From Paenibacillus antri (lineage in GTDB: Bacteria > Bacillota > Bacilli > Paenibacillales > YIM-B00363), in assembly GCF_005765165.1 (NCBI RefSeq), contig NZ_VCIW01000012.1, positions 62,001 through 126,000 on the forward strand: a stretch of DNA of 64,000 bases, read 5' to 3'. The position numbers and the translations under genes are program-made. This document shows positions 7,685 to 15,058 of the stretch, one piece after another; position 1 is the first letter of the stretch, and each line of letters begins with the position of its first letter. The notes below the pieces were generated by a model. That model was given only the letters and a program-made list of their open reading frames with translations. It did not search any database and was not told where the DNA came from.

Positions 7685-8956
7685 ATGCGATTTTCGCTTG
7701 CCCGCAAGATTACGTTAGGCATCTCTCTGGTCGCCTGCATTACCTACGGCACGAGCGCGCTCTTCATTTTCGTCTTCAAGCCGTGGATCGCGCCTGCCAT
7801 GAATACGTGGCTCTATTATTCCTTGATCCTGATGCTCGGCGTCTTCTGGACGGCCGTGCTGGGGTGGTTGGCCGCCAAGTGGCTGATCGGCCCGCTGCTG
7901 GCGCTGTCCCAAGCCGCGCAAGAAGCGGCCGCCGGCAATTTGCGGGTCGAGGTGACCGTACGCGATTCCAAGGACGAGCTTCACGCGTTAAGCCGTTCGT
8001 TCCATGACATGGTCGGAAGTTTGAAGGAAATGATTCACGGCATCTCGAACAGCGCGGAGGTGACGTCCGCCGGCGCGGAATCGCTGTCGCAGGCGCTGCT
8101 GCAAGCGACGGAGCAGATCGAGCGAATGTCCGGCGCCGTAGAAGAGATCTACGAGGGCGTGCAATCGCAGGAACGGTCCGTCGGCGAGGCTTGGTCGGCG
8201 GCGGAGCGGATGCGCGAGGAGTCGACGAGGATGCAGGGAGATTCTCGACGGATGCGGGCCATGTCCGAAGTGATGGAGCGGACGATGGCCGGCAGCCGGG
8301 ACACCGTGGAGCAGTTGATCGTCGGCATGGAGCGGTTCGCCCGATCCGGAGAAGCGACGTACGGCATGGTGAAGCGGCTCGAAGCCGACGCCGCGGAGAT
8401 CGAATCGATCACGTCCACCGTGCGCGAGATCGCGGAGCAGACGCATCTGCTCGCGTTGAACGCTTCCATCGAAGCGGCGCGCGCCGGCGAATCCGGTGCG
8501 GGATTCTCGGTCGTGGCGTCGGAGATTCGCAAGCTCGCCGAGCGCAGCGAACAGTCGGTGCAGCGGATCAATCGCATTATCGAGCATGTCCAACTCCAAG
8601 TGCAAGAGACGGTCGGTTTGCTCGAAGAACAGTCTCTGGCGATCCGGGAAGAATCGGCGCGGCGGGAGAGCGTGCAGGAAGCGACGCGCGAGATGTCGGC
8701 CGGCGTGGCGGATTCGATCGAGGTTATGCAGCAAATCGAGCGATCGATCGAAGCGCAGTCGAGCGAGGCGGAGCGGATCCATGCGCTCATCGCGGGCATC
8801 TCGGACATGGCCGGTCAAATAACGGCGGGCGCGAAGCGAATCGCCGACGCGTCGAACGAAGAGACGGCCATCATGCAGGAAATTTCGTCGTCGTCCGATA
8901 TTTTGCAATCGCAGGCGTCGCAAGTGCTGGAGCGAACGAAATATTTCAAAACCTGA
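7685..8956 (+). CDS. Methyl-accepting chemotaxis-type signalling protein without extracellular sensor
   Basis: 423 residues. Two closely spaced membrane helices (about 8-33 and 42-66) leave only a few residues outside the cell. A HAMP domain follows (about 67-120, ending in [11 protein letters not shown]), then a long coiled-coil signalling domain with the conserved hairpin tip [19 protein letters not shown] near 255-273 and [15 protein letters not shown] after it. The family relays signals to CheA/CheW. Without a periplasmic ligand domain it must sense membrane state or an intracellular cue. AAGGAGGAGG precedes the ATG. Single gene, closed by a strong terminator. Confidence 0.92.
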   Translation: MRFSLARKITLGISLVACITYGTSALFIFVFKPWIAPAMNTWLYYSLILMLGVFWTAVLGWLAAKWLIGPLLALSQAAQEAAAGNLRVEVTVRDSKDELHALSRSFHDMVGSLKEMIHGISNSAEVTSAGAESLSQALLQATEQIERMSGAVEEIYEGVQSQERSVGEAWSAAERMREESTRMQGDSRRMRAMSEVMERTMAGSRDTVEQLIVGMERFARSGEATYGMVKRLEADAAEIESITSTVREIAEQTHLLALNASIEAARAGESGAGFSVVASEIRKLAERSEQSVQRINRIIEHVQLQVQETVGLLEEQSLAIREESARRESVQEATREMSAGVADSIEVMQQIERSIEAQSSEAERIHALIAGISDMAGQITAGAKRIADASNEETAIMQEISSSSDILQSQASQVLERTKYFKT

Positions 8957-8957
8957 A

Positions 8958-8998
8958 AAGAGCCCCCGATCGTCGCTGACGGCGATTCGGGGGCTCTT
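8958..8998 (+). terminator. Rho-independent terminator
   Basis: AAGAGCCCCCGA pairs perfectly with TCGGGGGCTCTT around a structured loop, starting 2 nt after the chemoreceptor stop. It can serve the convergent tetR gene too. Confidence 0.85.
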
Positions 8999-9003
8999 CG
9001 CGG

Positions 9004-9603
9004 TTAAGGCTGCATTTTCCCGAAAAGGGGGTCGATAAACGTTCGGCAAAATCGGTCCGCGATCTGCTCGGAGGAATACCCGCGATCGCGAAGGTGAAGG
9101 AGGAGATCGGCCCTCGGAATCGACGCGATGACGACGGCGGCGAAGTCCGGCTCCAGGGGGACCGACTCGCCGCCGTCCGCGGCTTCTTCCAGCAGCCTGC
9201 GCACTTGGTCGCTTAGGAAGAGGAAGGGCGGTAGCTCGAACAAATTCGTCTTGGCGACCTCCAACCGTTCCGCCGCGATCACCGCCATGACCCACTCCAT
9301 GTCCTCGTAGACCAGCTCGATCACCTTGGTCATGAGCGCCGACAGCCGGCGAACGACCGGCTCCTCCCTTGCGGCCAATAAGCCGCTCTCCGCTTCGCGC
9401 ATGAACCGCTCGAACTTGCTCTCCATCAAGCAGAGGCACAGCTTGCTCTTGCTGGGGAACCGGCGATATAACGTCCCTTGCCCGATGCCCGCCGATTTCG
9501 CGATTTGGTGCATGGACACGTTTTCGATGCCGCGCTCATGAAACAGAGCTTGGGCCGTCTCGGTGATTTTCCTAGCTAGTTCGTCCGGTTCGTTGCGGAC
9601 CAT
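9004..9603 (-). CDS. TetR family repressor of the adjacent efflux pump
   Basis: A 199-residue TetR-type regulator. The N-terminal helix-turn-helix is at about 12-58 (ITETAQALFHERGIENVSM, then AKSAGIGQGTLYRRFPSKSKL). The rest is an alpha-helical ligand/dimer domain of TetR_C type. It is the second gene of an operon with the DHA2 pump, whose stop lies 18 bp upstream, so it would be co-expressed with its target. The twin palindromes at 11135-11182 upstream of the operon are its probable operators. Inducer unknown, probably a lipophilic drug exported by the pump. Confidence 0.92.
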   Translation of the reverse strand: MVRNEPDELARKITETAQALFHERGIENVSMHQIAKSAGIGQGTLYRRFPSKSKLCLCLMESKFERFMREAESGLLAAREEPVVRRLSALMTKVIELVYEDMEWVMAVIAAERLEVAKTNLFELPPFLFLSDQVRRLLEEAADGGESVPLEPDFAAVVIASIPRADLLLHLRDRGYSSEQIADRFCRTFIDPLFGKMQP

Positions 9604-9621
9604 GCGGCCATGTCATTCCTT

Positions 9622-11103
9622 TCATGCCAAGGGTTCGGGCTCGATCTTCGTCTCCGCGCGCGGGGCTTCCGCCGGAGCGTTCGACCGCTTCACGAAGAAG
9701 CTTAGAACGAGGGCGCCGACCGCTAACAGGAAGCCGACGAAGAAGGCGTCGTTCAGACCCGCGATCATCGCGGAGATCGGATTCATGTCGCCCGTGCCCA
9801 TCGCGTAATCCTTCGCGCCGTTGGACATGATGCTGATGAACAGCGCCATGCCGACGGCTCCCGCGATTTGCTGCAGCGTGTTCATAATGGCGGTGCCGTG
9901 CGGATACAAGAGACGCGGCAGCTGATTCAGCGCCGTCGTCTGCGCGGGCATCATGACGAGCGAAATTCCGATCATCATGATGACGTGCAGGAAGATGATA
10001 TAACCGCCCGTCCACGTCGCCTCGATCTGCGTAAAGAAGAAGATGGCGACGCACATGAGGATCAGTCCCGGAACGACCAACGGCCTCGGGCCGAACTTGT
10101 CGAACAGCTTGCCGGCGATCGGCGCCATCAAGCCGTTAATAACGCCGCCCGGCATCATGACGAGACCCGCCGCGAGGGCGGTCATGCCGAGAGCGTTCTG
10201 CAGGAACAAGGGCAGCATGATCATCAAAGAGAACATGCTCATCATGATGACGAGCATCATCACGGTAACTAAAGAGAACATCGGGTAGCGGAACGAACGG
10301 AGGTCCAGCATCGGCTCCTCCATCCGCAGCTGCCGCAGGGTGAACAGCAGCACGGCCAGCGCGCCGACGGCGATGCACCAGACGACTTCCGGGTCCGACC
10401 ACGAGCCTTCGCCCGCCTTGCTGAAGCCGTAGACGATGCCGCCGAAGCCGACCGACGACAGCGCGATCGAGACGAGATCCACCTTCGGCCTCGTCAGCTC
10501 CGTCACGTTCTTCAAGTATAACCATGCGAACGCGATCGAGAACACCGCGAGCGGAATGACCAAGTAAAACAACCATCTCCAGTTCAACGAGTCGACGATC
10601 AGGCCGGAGAGCGTCGGTCCGATGACCGGCGCGGTCATAATGACGAGCCCGATCATGCCCATGGCGCCTCCGCGATTTTCCGGAGGGAAGATCGCCAGGA
10701 TCGTATTCATGAGGACCGGCAGCATCAAGCCCGTGCCGAGCGCCTGAATGACGCGTCCCGCGAGCAGCACGCCGAACGACGGCGCGACGCTGCACAGAAT
10801 CGTGCCGACCAGAAACAGCAGCATGGCGCCGATAAACATCTGCCGCGTCGTAAACCATTGCTGCAAGAGCGCCGTGACCGGCACCAGAATGCCGACGACG
10901 AGCATGTAGGCGGTCGCCAGCCACTGCACCGTCGCTTCCGCGATGCCGAAATCCTCCATTAGACTCGGGAACGCGATGTTCAGCAGCGTCTCGTTCAGGA
11001 TCGATACGAACGCCCCGATAATCAACGCGGCGACGATCGGTCCTCTCTTAATGTTCGTTACATCGATGGGGGCCGCCTTCGGCCCGACTCCTCCGATATC
11101 CAA
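9622..11103 (-). CDS. DHA2 family MFS multidrug efflux transporter
   Basis: A 493-residue, 14-helix drug/proton antiporter of the EmrB/QacA/LmrB type. ETLLNIAFPSLMEDFGIAEATVQWLATAYML in helix 1-2 and GRVIQALGTGLMLPV (motif C-like region) are characteristic, and the C-terminus is a charged tail. The start is TTG 11103, preceded by GAGGAGGAAT. It exports lipophilic cationic or aromatic compounds using proton motive force. It is the first gene of an operon with tetR, under twin palindromic operators. Confidence 0.93.
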   Translation of the reverse strand: MDIGGVGPKAAPIDVTNIKRGPIVAALIIGAFVSILNETLLNIAFPSLMEDFGIAEATVQWLATAYMLVVGILVPVTALLQQWFTTRQMFIGAMLLFLVGTILCSVAPSFGVLLAGRVIQALGTGLMLPVLMNTILAIFPPENRGGAMGMIGLVIMTAPVIGPTLSGLIVDSLNWRWLFYLVIPLAVFSIAFAWLYLKNVTELTRPKVDLVSIALSSVGFGGIVYGFSKAGEGSWSDPEVVWCIAVGALAVLLFTLRQLRMEEPMLDLRSFRYPMFSLVTVMMLVIMMSMFSLMIMLPLFLQNALGMTALAAGLVMMPGGVINGLMAPIAGKLFDKFGPRPLVVPGLILMCVAIFFFTQIEATWTGGYIIFLHVIMMIGISLVMMPAQTTALNQLPRLLYPHGTAIMNTLQQIAGAVGMALFISIMSNGAKDYAMGTGDMNPISAMIAGLNDAFFVGFLLAVGALVLSFFVKRSNAPAEAPRAETKIEPEPLA

Positions 11104-11134
11104 TCCGATTCCTCCTCATCTCTCTATACGTTTC

Positions 11135-11182
11135 GCGGACAATTGTCCGCACCGCACATTATATTAGCGGACAATTGTCCGC
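11135..11182 (-). promoter_or_regulatory. Twin perfect 16-bp palindromic operators
   Basis: GCGGACAATTGTCCGC occurs twice without a mismatch, at 11135-11150 and 11167-11182. The centres are 32 bp apart, about three helical turns, so two repressor dimers would sit on one DNA face. The 32-64 bp distance to the pump start fits sites around the promoter. Probable binding sites of the TetR protein at 9004-9603. Confidence 0.85.
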
Positions 11183-11238
11183 TATGTCAATGAATTGGTA
11201 GAAAATGGAGGAAGCGTTAACATGAGAAGGGTTCGCTT

Positions 11239-11269
11239 TTGGCTATCCACGCTTCATATATGGTACAAT
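11239..11269 (+). promoter_or_regulatory. Promoter of the holin-like toxin gene
   Basis: An extended -10 (TGG then TACAAT, 11264-11269) is preceded by TTGGCT (11239-11244) at a long 19-bp spacing. Transcription would start near 11276, giving a roughly 60-nt leader before the toxin ATG. Confidence 0.55.
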
Positions 11270-11334
11270 ATGGATGCAATAGGGAATCGGCTCTCAAGGG
11301 CGGTCGGCTCATCTCCGGACAAGGAGGTGATGCC

Positions 11335-11418
11335 ATGACAGTGTACGAGGCGTTAAGTCTGATGATCGCATTCGGGTCGTTAGTCGTCGCGATGCTGTCC
11401 TTCGATAAAAAGAAGTAG
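11335..11418 (+). CDS. Putative holin-like toxin (type I toxin peptide)
   Basis: A 27-residue membrane peptide beginning MTVYEALSLMIAFG and ending in a lysine cluster (FDKKK). This is the pattern of the small holin-like toxins (Hol_Tox family, related in design to TxpA and BsrG) found in Bacillus and Paenibacillus: short N-terminal YEAL, one hydrophobic helix, basic C-terminus. An excellent ribosome-binding site, AAGGAGGTG, lies 5 nt upstream. Its 3' end lies inside a 15-bp hairpin arm that is also the terminator of an antisense RNA. Expected to depolarise the membrane when its RNA antitoxin is lost, which is family knowledge not shown here. Confidence 0.85.
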   Translation: MTVYEALSLMIAFGSLVVAMLSFDKKK

Positions 11419-11456
11419 ACCTCCCTTGAGCTTGGTCGGCCGGGAGGTCTACTTCT
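11405..11456 (-). terminator. Hairpin ending the antisense RNA and overlapping the toxin 3' end
   Basis: AGAAGTAGACCTCCC (11411-11425) pairs perfectly with 11442-11456 around a 16-nt loop. On the minus strand the stem is followed by TTTTTAT, giving a proper Rho-independent terminator; on the plus strand there is no T-tract. Confidence 0.8.
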
Positions 11457-11535
11457 GCGCTTCGCCAATCGGAGTCGATCGCCTTGAAGGGCAACCTGTT
11501 GCATGGCCGCGGATGTTGCTGCATCCGCGGCCATT
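11405..11535 (-). ncRNA. Candidate antisense antitoxin RNA
   Basis: A minus-strand -10 TATAAT (complement of 11542-11547) would start a transcript near 11535. The RNA would begin with a 13-bp perfect stem-loop (11503-11515 with 11522-11534) and end at the terminator near 11405, about 130 nt. It would be complementary to the last codons and 3' region of the toxin mRNA, as in TxpA/RatA-type systems. The -35 match is weak (CATGAA at 17 bp), and no expression data are available. Confidence 0.6.
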
Positions 11536-11547
11536 ACAGTTATTATA

Positions 11548-11887
11548 TGGATTATGATACCACATTCATGCAAGAAGGCAAGGTACGGGATCGGACGATG
11601 CGATCCCATTCATCGGCTTGTCGGGACGCAGACGGGCAAGGAAAAGAAAGAACGGCAAATTGTCATATATTCGTTCAACGGTTTCCGCTCCGGAAGGCAA
11701 TTTGCGCAAAAGTTCATATATTTCCCATGTTATGCCGTCTTCGGATTTGAAATATACGACATTTTGCCGATATAGGCCGAATCCATCCAGTTCCGCGCGG
11801 AATGATGTAACATTTTGCGCATGCGGTCTGCAGGGTGTCCGTCGCGGCGGAATGATTTCATCCGCCGGCGGAGTTTTTCTTTCCGCT
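11548..11887. other. Gene-free stretch
   Basis: Short frames here lack ribosome-binding sites and recognisable protein sequence. The region is less GC-rich than its surroundings. I see no repeat or RNA gene in it. Confidence 0.5.
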
Positions 11888-12334
11888 CTATTCCGAACGC
11901 GACTCGAGGATATCTTTAATCATCTTTAAATCCTTCTCGTTCGCTCTTCGCATCATGGTCGACATCATCGGGGCGAACAGCTTGGAGAAGCCGGAGGGGA
12001 CGCCTCGATTGCGCAAGGTCATGAGCGTCGCGTCCCCGTCGACGGATTCCCAAGTATAGGTCGTCTCCATGGGGAACGGGCCTTCGGCCGTCTTCATGAC
12101 AAGCCTCTCCCCGGGGACGTATTCCGATATTTCATAGGTATATGCGAGCGGCCTGCCCAAAAATTTCGCCTCGAACGCGATCCGAGACCCTAGGCTTAGC
12201 GGCTTCGGCGTCTTCCATACCGCGGAATCGATGTTCGCGTACCACTCCGGCGCGTTATCCGGGTTCGCCGCATAAGCCGAAACGGCCTCGCGCGGCCGGC
12301 GGATGACGATGCTGGTCAACACGTCTACGGTCAT
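11888..12334 (-). CDS. SRPBCC family protein
   Basis: A 148-residue START/Bet v1-like fold protein, complete: MTVDVLTSIVIRRPREAVSAYAANPDNAPEWYANI is followed by the typical GSRIAFEAKFLGRPLAYTYEISEYVPGERLVM and a C-terminal helix. Members bind hydrophobic ligands in a deep pocket; ligand unknown. It is downstream of the TfoX-type gene with one base between its start and that gene's stop, so the two are one translationally coupled unit, divergent from an ArsR regulator. Confidence 0.85.
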   Translation of the reverse strand: MTVDVLTSIVIRRPREAVSAYAANPDNAPEWYANIDSAVWKTPKPLSLGSRIAFEAKFLGRPLAYTYEISEYVPGERLVMKTAEGPFPMETTYTWESVDGDATLMTLRNRGVPSGFSKLFAPMMSTMMRRANEKDLKMIKDILESRSE

Positions 12335-12335
12335 C

Positions 12336-12698
12336 TTAGTTCCCCTTCTTCTTCCCCGGAAGCTTCTCGGGCAGCGTCTCCGCCCAAGCGAGCGATTCCG
12401 CGATCAGCGCCTCGACCTTCTCCGGTTGTTCCCGCCAAGACGCCGGGAGCGCGACATATTCCTTCAACGCTCGGCCCGGCATCGGGGAGAACTCCTCGGC
12501 CCCGGCCTCCAGCGCCTGCTGCCGCCGCGGCTCCGGAAGCCGGACGAACACATTGTCTCCATATAACCCCATAAACATATTTCCCTTAAGAAAGCCCCCT
12601 AACGCGCCGAACATCGGCTTGATCGTCACGCGCGTATCGAGCGGCGCGACCGATGCGAAGAAGGCTTTGGATTCCTCGGTAAGCTTCGATTTCGTCAT
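12336..12698 (-). CDS. TfoX/Sxy N-terminal domain protein
   Basis: A 120-residue protein with a TfoX_N domain: ESKAFFASVAPLDTRVTIKPMFGALGGFLKGNMFMGLYGDNVFVRL, then a short basic tail (KLPGKKKGN). In gamma-proteobacteria Sxy/TfoX activates competence genes together with CRP; stand-alone N-domain proteins in Firmicutes have no settled function. Good ribosome-binding site (GAAAGGAG). It starts 105 bp from the divergent ArsR gene and could be under its control. Confidence 0.85.
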   Translation of the reverse strand: MTKSKLTEESKAFFASVAPLDTRVTIKPMFGALGGFLKGNMFMGLYGDNVFVRLPEPRRQQALEAGAEEFSPMPGRALKEYVALPASWREQPEKVEALIAESLAWAETLPEKLPGKKKGN

Positions 12699-12768
12699 GG
12701 GAATGACTCCTTTCCTCTATACAGGTCAGAATATAACAGGAGAGGACAAGATGCAATCATTATTTAAG

Positions 12769-12797
12769 TTGACACTTAATTAAGTGAGTGCTAAATT
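12769..12797 (+). promoter_or_regulatory. Sigma-A promoter with internal ArsR operator
   Basis: TTGACA (12769-12774), a 17-bp spacer and TAAATT (12792-12797). The 14-bp perfect palindrome CACTTAATTAAGTG (12773-12786) overlaps the -35 and the spacer. Transcription would start at about 12804, the first base of the ATG. Confidence 0.8.
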
Positions 12798-12803
12798 AAT
12801 GGC

Positions 12804-13130
12804 ATGATCGAAAAAGCCATTCACGCGATCGCGGAGCCTAGGCGCAGGGACATCTTATCCCTCGTCCGCGACGGGGAACTTCCCTCCAGCGCCATCGCCG
12901 CGCGCTTCGACATTTCGGCGCCGGCCGTCTCGCAGCACCTCAAGATTCTTGAAGAAGCCGGCCTCGTCGTCGTTCGGCGGGCCGGCACGAAACGCTACTA
13001 CGGCATAAGGAGGGAAGGGTTCGAAGAATTGAAACATTATATCGACGGCTTCTGGGAGGACAGCTTGCTGCGCTTGAAGGAAGCCGCGGAAGAAGAAGAG
13101 AGGAAAATACATGAATCCGATAAGCGATAG
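12804..13130 (+). CDS. ArsR family regulator (leaderless)
   Basis: A 108-residue winged-helix repressor: IAEPRRRDILSLVRDGELPSSAIAARFDISAPAVSQHLKILEEAGLV is the ArsR signature with the recognition helix SAPAVSQHLKIL. No metal-binding Cys is present, so it senses something other than metals, as do the ArsR proteins paired with SRPBCC/AHSA1 genes. No ribosome-binding site is visible and the promoter places +1 on the ATG. It overlaps the SRPBCC gene by 20 bp, so the pair is one operon. Confidence 0.93.
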   Translation: MIEKAIHAIAEPRRRDILSLVRDGELPSSAIAARFDISAPAVSQHLKILEEAGLVVVRRAGTKRYYGIRREGFEELKHYIDGFWEDSLLRLKEAAEEEERKIHESDKR

Positions 13131-13566
13131 CGTCGAGACGATTACGAAGGAAATTTTCATCGAATGTCGGCCGGAGACGTTGTTCTCGTTTTTTACCGAT
13201 CCGGACAAGCTGGCGCGTTGGATGGGACGCCACGTCCTGTTGGAGCCGAGCATCGGGGGCAAGTACCGCATCGACATCAACGGGAGCGACGTCGCGATGG
13301 GCGAGTACAAAGAGTTGGTGCCGAACGAGAAAATCGTGATGACTTGGGGCTGGGAGAAGTCGAAGCTGGTGCCCCCGGGATCGAGCACGGTGGAGTTTCG
13401 GCTGACGCCGAAGGAGGGCGGCACCTTGCTGCAATTGACGCATACGCTGCCGGAAGCGGAAATCGCGTCCCACGTTCAGGGCTGGACGCACTATATGTCT
13501 CGGCTTCGATCGTTGGCCGAGGGGCAAGACCCCGGCGTCGACCCTTGGTCCGAGCGCACGATGTGA
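13111..13566 (+). CDS. SRPBCC (AHSA1-like) protein paired with ArsR
   Basis: A 151-residue AHSA1-type START-fold protein: ITKEIFIECRPETLFSFFTDPDKLARWMGRHVLLEPSIGGKYRIDINGSD, then VMTWGWE and a C-terminal HYMSRLRSLAEG. ArsR-AHSA1 pairs are common in Firmicutes and Actinobacteria; the protein is thought to bind a hydrophobic ligand or antibiotic. Start is ATG 13111, inside the 3' end of arsR, with AAGAAGAGAGGAAA upstream. Confidence 0.9.
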   Translation: MNPISDSVETITKEIFIECRPETLFSFFTDPDKLARWMGRHVLLEPSIGGKYRIDINGSDVAMGEYKELVPNEKIVMTWGWEKSKLVPPGSSTVEFRLTPKEGGTLLQLTHTLPEAEIASHVQGWTHYMSRLRSLAEGQDPGVDPWSERTM

Positions 13567-13577
13567 GCTAAGACAAC

Positions 13578-13620
13578 GAACCCTTCGCCGCACGGAGCGA
13601 TCCGCTCGCGGGAAGGGTTC
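13578..13620. terminator. Bidirectional terminator
   Basis: GAACCCTTC pairs with GAAGGGTTC around a GC-rich loop, followed by TTTGC, between the convergent SRPBCC and DUF1801 genes. Confidence 0.7.
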
Positions 13621-13625
13621 TTTGC

Positions 13626-13967
13626 TTAGAGTCCGGCCGACGCTTGCGCGAGCAGCTTAGACAACATGTCGTAATCCGGGGATTGGCCTTCGCGGATCTT
13701 GAGCCACTTCCGTTCCGGGGGGCCTTCGAATTGCTTGGCGGGCAGGTCGAGCTCGGCTGCGTTGAAAATCATGAAGCTGACGGCGTCCTTCGACGGCGTA
13801 ATGACCGCGGCGTACTTCCCGTTTTTCAAATAATGAGGCTTCTTGTATTGCATGCGTTCTTCCACGTCGGCGACGGTCTCGAACACCATCGCGCGGAGGC
13901 GGCGGCACACTTCGACTTGCCACGGCGCGGCGAGACTGTCGATAAAGGCGGTAACTTCTGCGTTCAT
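13626..13967 (-). CDS. DUF1801 (YdhG-like) domain protein
   Basis: A 113-residue small protein of the DUF1801 fold (YdhG/YjbR-like): VTAFIDSLAAPWQVEVCRRLRAMVFETVADVEERMQYKKPHYLKNGKYAAVITPSKDAVSFMIF. Function unknown in the family. Start ATG 13967 is preceded by AAAGGAG; a longer frame runs upstream through the promoter and was rejected. Its promoter is nearly the same sequence as that of the ArsR gene at 20802, so it may belong to that regulator's targets. Confidence 0.85.
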   Translation of the reverse strand: MNAEVTAFIDSLAAPWQVEVCRRLRAMVFETVADVEERMQYKKPHYLKNGKYAAVITPSKDAVSFMIFNAAELDLPAKQFEGPPERKWLKIREGQSPDYDMLSKLLAQASAGL

Positions 13968-14015
13968 AAGTAACGGACGACTCCTTTCGATATGGGGGAT
14001 TTTTCCTTGTCTATA

Positions 14016-14045
14016 GATATACCACGACAGGAATATTCCTGTAAA
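14016..14045 (-). promoter_or_regulatory. Promoter and palindromic operator of the DUF1801 gene
   Basis: On the minus strand: TTTACA (complement of 14040-14045), 18 bp, TATATC (complement of 14016-14021). The spacer carries the perfect palindrome ACAGGAATATTCCTGT (14027-14042). The same arrangement of GAATATTCC half-sites recurs at 20758-20795. Confidence 0.7.
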
Positions 14046-14165
14046 GGAATACTTATGCAATTGCCTTGAACCGAACCCCTCCTTCGAGCAGGGAAGCGGG
14101 CCGCGACCGGCGAACTAAAGGGAGTGGGAACGACTCCAATCGATTCGGAAGCGGAGGACGACAGG

Positions 14166-14888
14166 ATGAACGAGAAGCGCATCTGCATCACGGGAACGGA
14201 CCGGGGCGTCGGGTTGGCGTTAACGAGGCTGTATTTGGAACGCGGGGATACGGTGTTCGCCGGCGGCATCGTCAAGGAGAACGAGGCGATCGCGGAGCTT
14301 CGCGACCGGTATCCGGGACGGCTGCATGATTTCTACGTCGATATCGGCGACGATCGCAGCGTGAAGGAGGCGGCGGCGTTCGTCGGATCGCGGACCGATC
14401 GGCTGGACCTGCTGCTGAACAACGCGGCCGTCCTGGGCGACACGACGAAGACGATTCGGGACGACATCGACTTCGACGAAGTGCAGCGCAATTACAATAT
14501 TACGGCCGTCGGGGCGATTCGGATGACGAACGCGCTCCTCGAGCCGGTCATGAACGGCGGCAAGCTGATCGCGAATATCTCCTCCGAGGCGGGCAGCATC
14601 GCGCAGAGCTACCGGGACGCGTGGTTCGGCTATTGCATGGCGAAGGCGGCGCTGAACATGGGCTCGACGATCGTGCACAACGGCATTCGCAAGGACGGCG
14701 GACGCGTGATGCTGTTTCACCCGGGCTGGGTGAAATCGATGATGAGCGGCACGTTCACCGCGGAAGCGACGTATACGCCGGAGGAGAGCGCCGCGAACAT
14801 CGTTCGGCGAATCGACGAGCGGGGACACGAGATTCACGAACTGCCGTTGTACTTGGAAGCGGACACGGGGAGAACGCTGCCCTGGTAG
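14166..14888 (+). CDS. SDR family NAD(P)-dependent oxidoreductase
   Basis: A 240-residue classical short-chain dehydrogenase. The nucleotide-binding glycine motif is TGTDRGVG near residues 8-15, LNNAAV provides the NNAG-like stretch, and the active site is Ser in ISSEAGSI with Tyr-x3-Lys in GYCMAKAAL. Substrate unknown. Start ATG 14166 has GGAGGACGACAGG before it; an upstream in-frame start was rejected for lack of one. Single gene, followed by a terminator. Confidence 0.9.
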   Translation: MNEKRICITGTDRGVGLALTRLYLERGDTVFAGGIVKENEAIAELRDRYPGRLHDFYVDIGDDRSVKEAAAFVGSRTDRLDLLLNNAAVLGDTTKTIRDDIDFDEVQRNYNITAVGAIRMTNALLEPVMNGGKLIANISSEAGSIAQSYRDAWFGYCMAKAALNMGSTIVHNGIRKDGGRVMLFHPGWVKSMMSGTFTAEATYTPEESAANIVRRIDERGHEIHELPLYLEADTGRTLPW

Positions 14889-14919
14889 CGCATGAGAATC
14901 CTATATGGAAAAGGACGCA

Positions 14920-14946
14920 AGCCGACCGGACGACCCGGTCGGCTTG
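14920..14946 (+). terminator. Rho-independent terminator
   Basis: An 11-bp perfect stem (AAGCCGACCGG / CCGGTCGGCTT) with a 5-nt loop, followed by GTTTG. Confidence 0.7.
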
Positions 14947-15058
14947 TTTGCGCTCGAAAAATATTTTTCCTCGGCCGGCAGGAATCGCGGGACAGAAAGG
15001 CGAATATACATTCGCATAAAACGAAAATATTTCCAAATCATAGAGGGTGTTCCGTCAC

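Noticed and set aside
11503-11775. A small protein frame (about 90 codons) downstream of the toxin
   Set aside because: It begins inside the hairpin of the antisense RNA, has no ribosome-binding site and lacks protein-like sequence.
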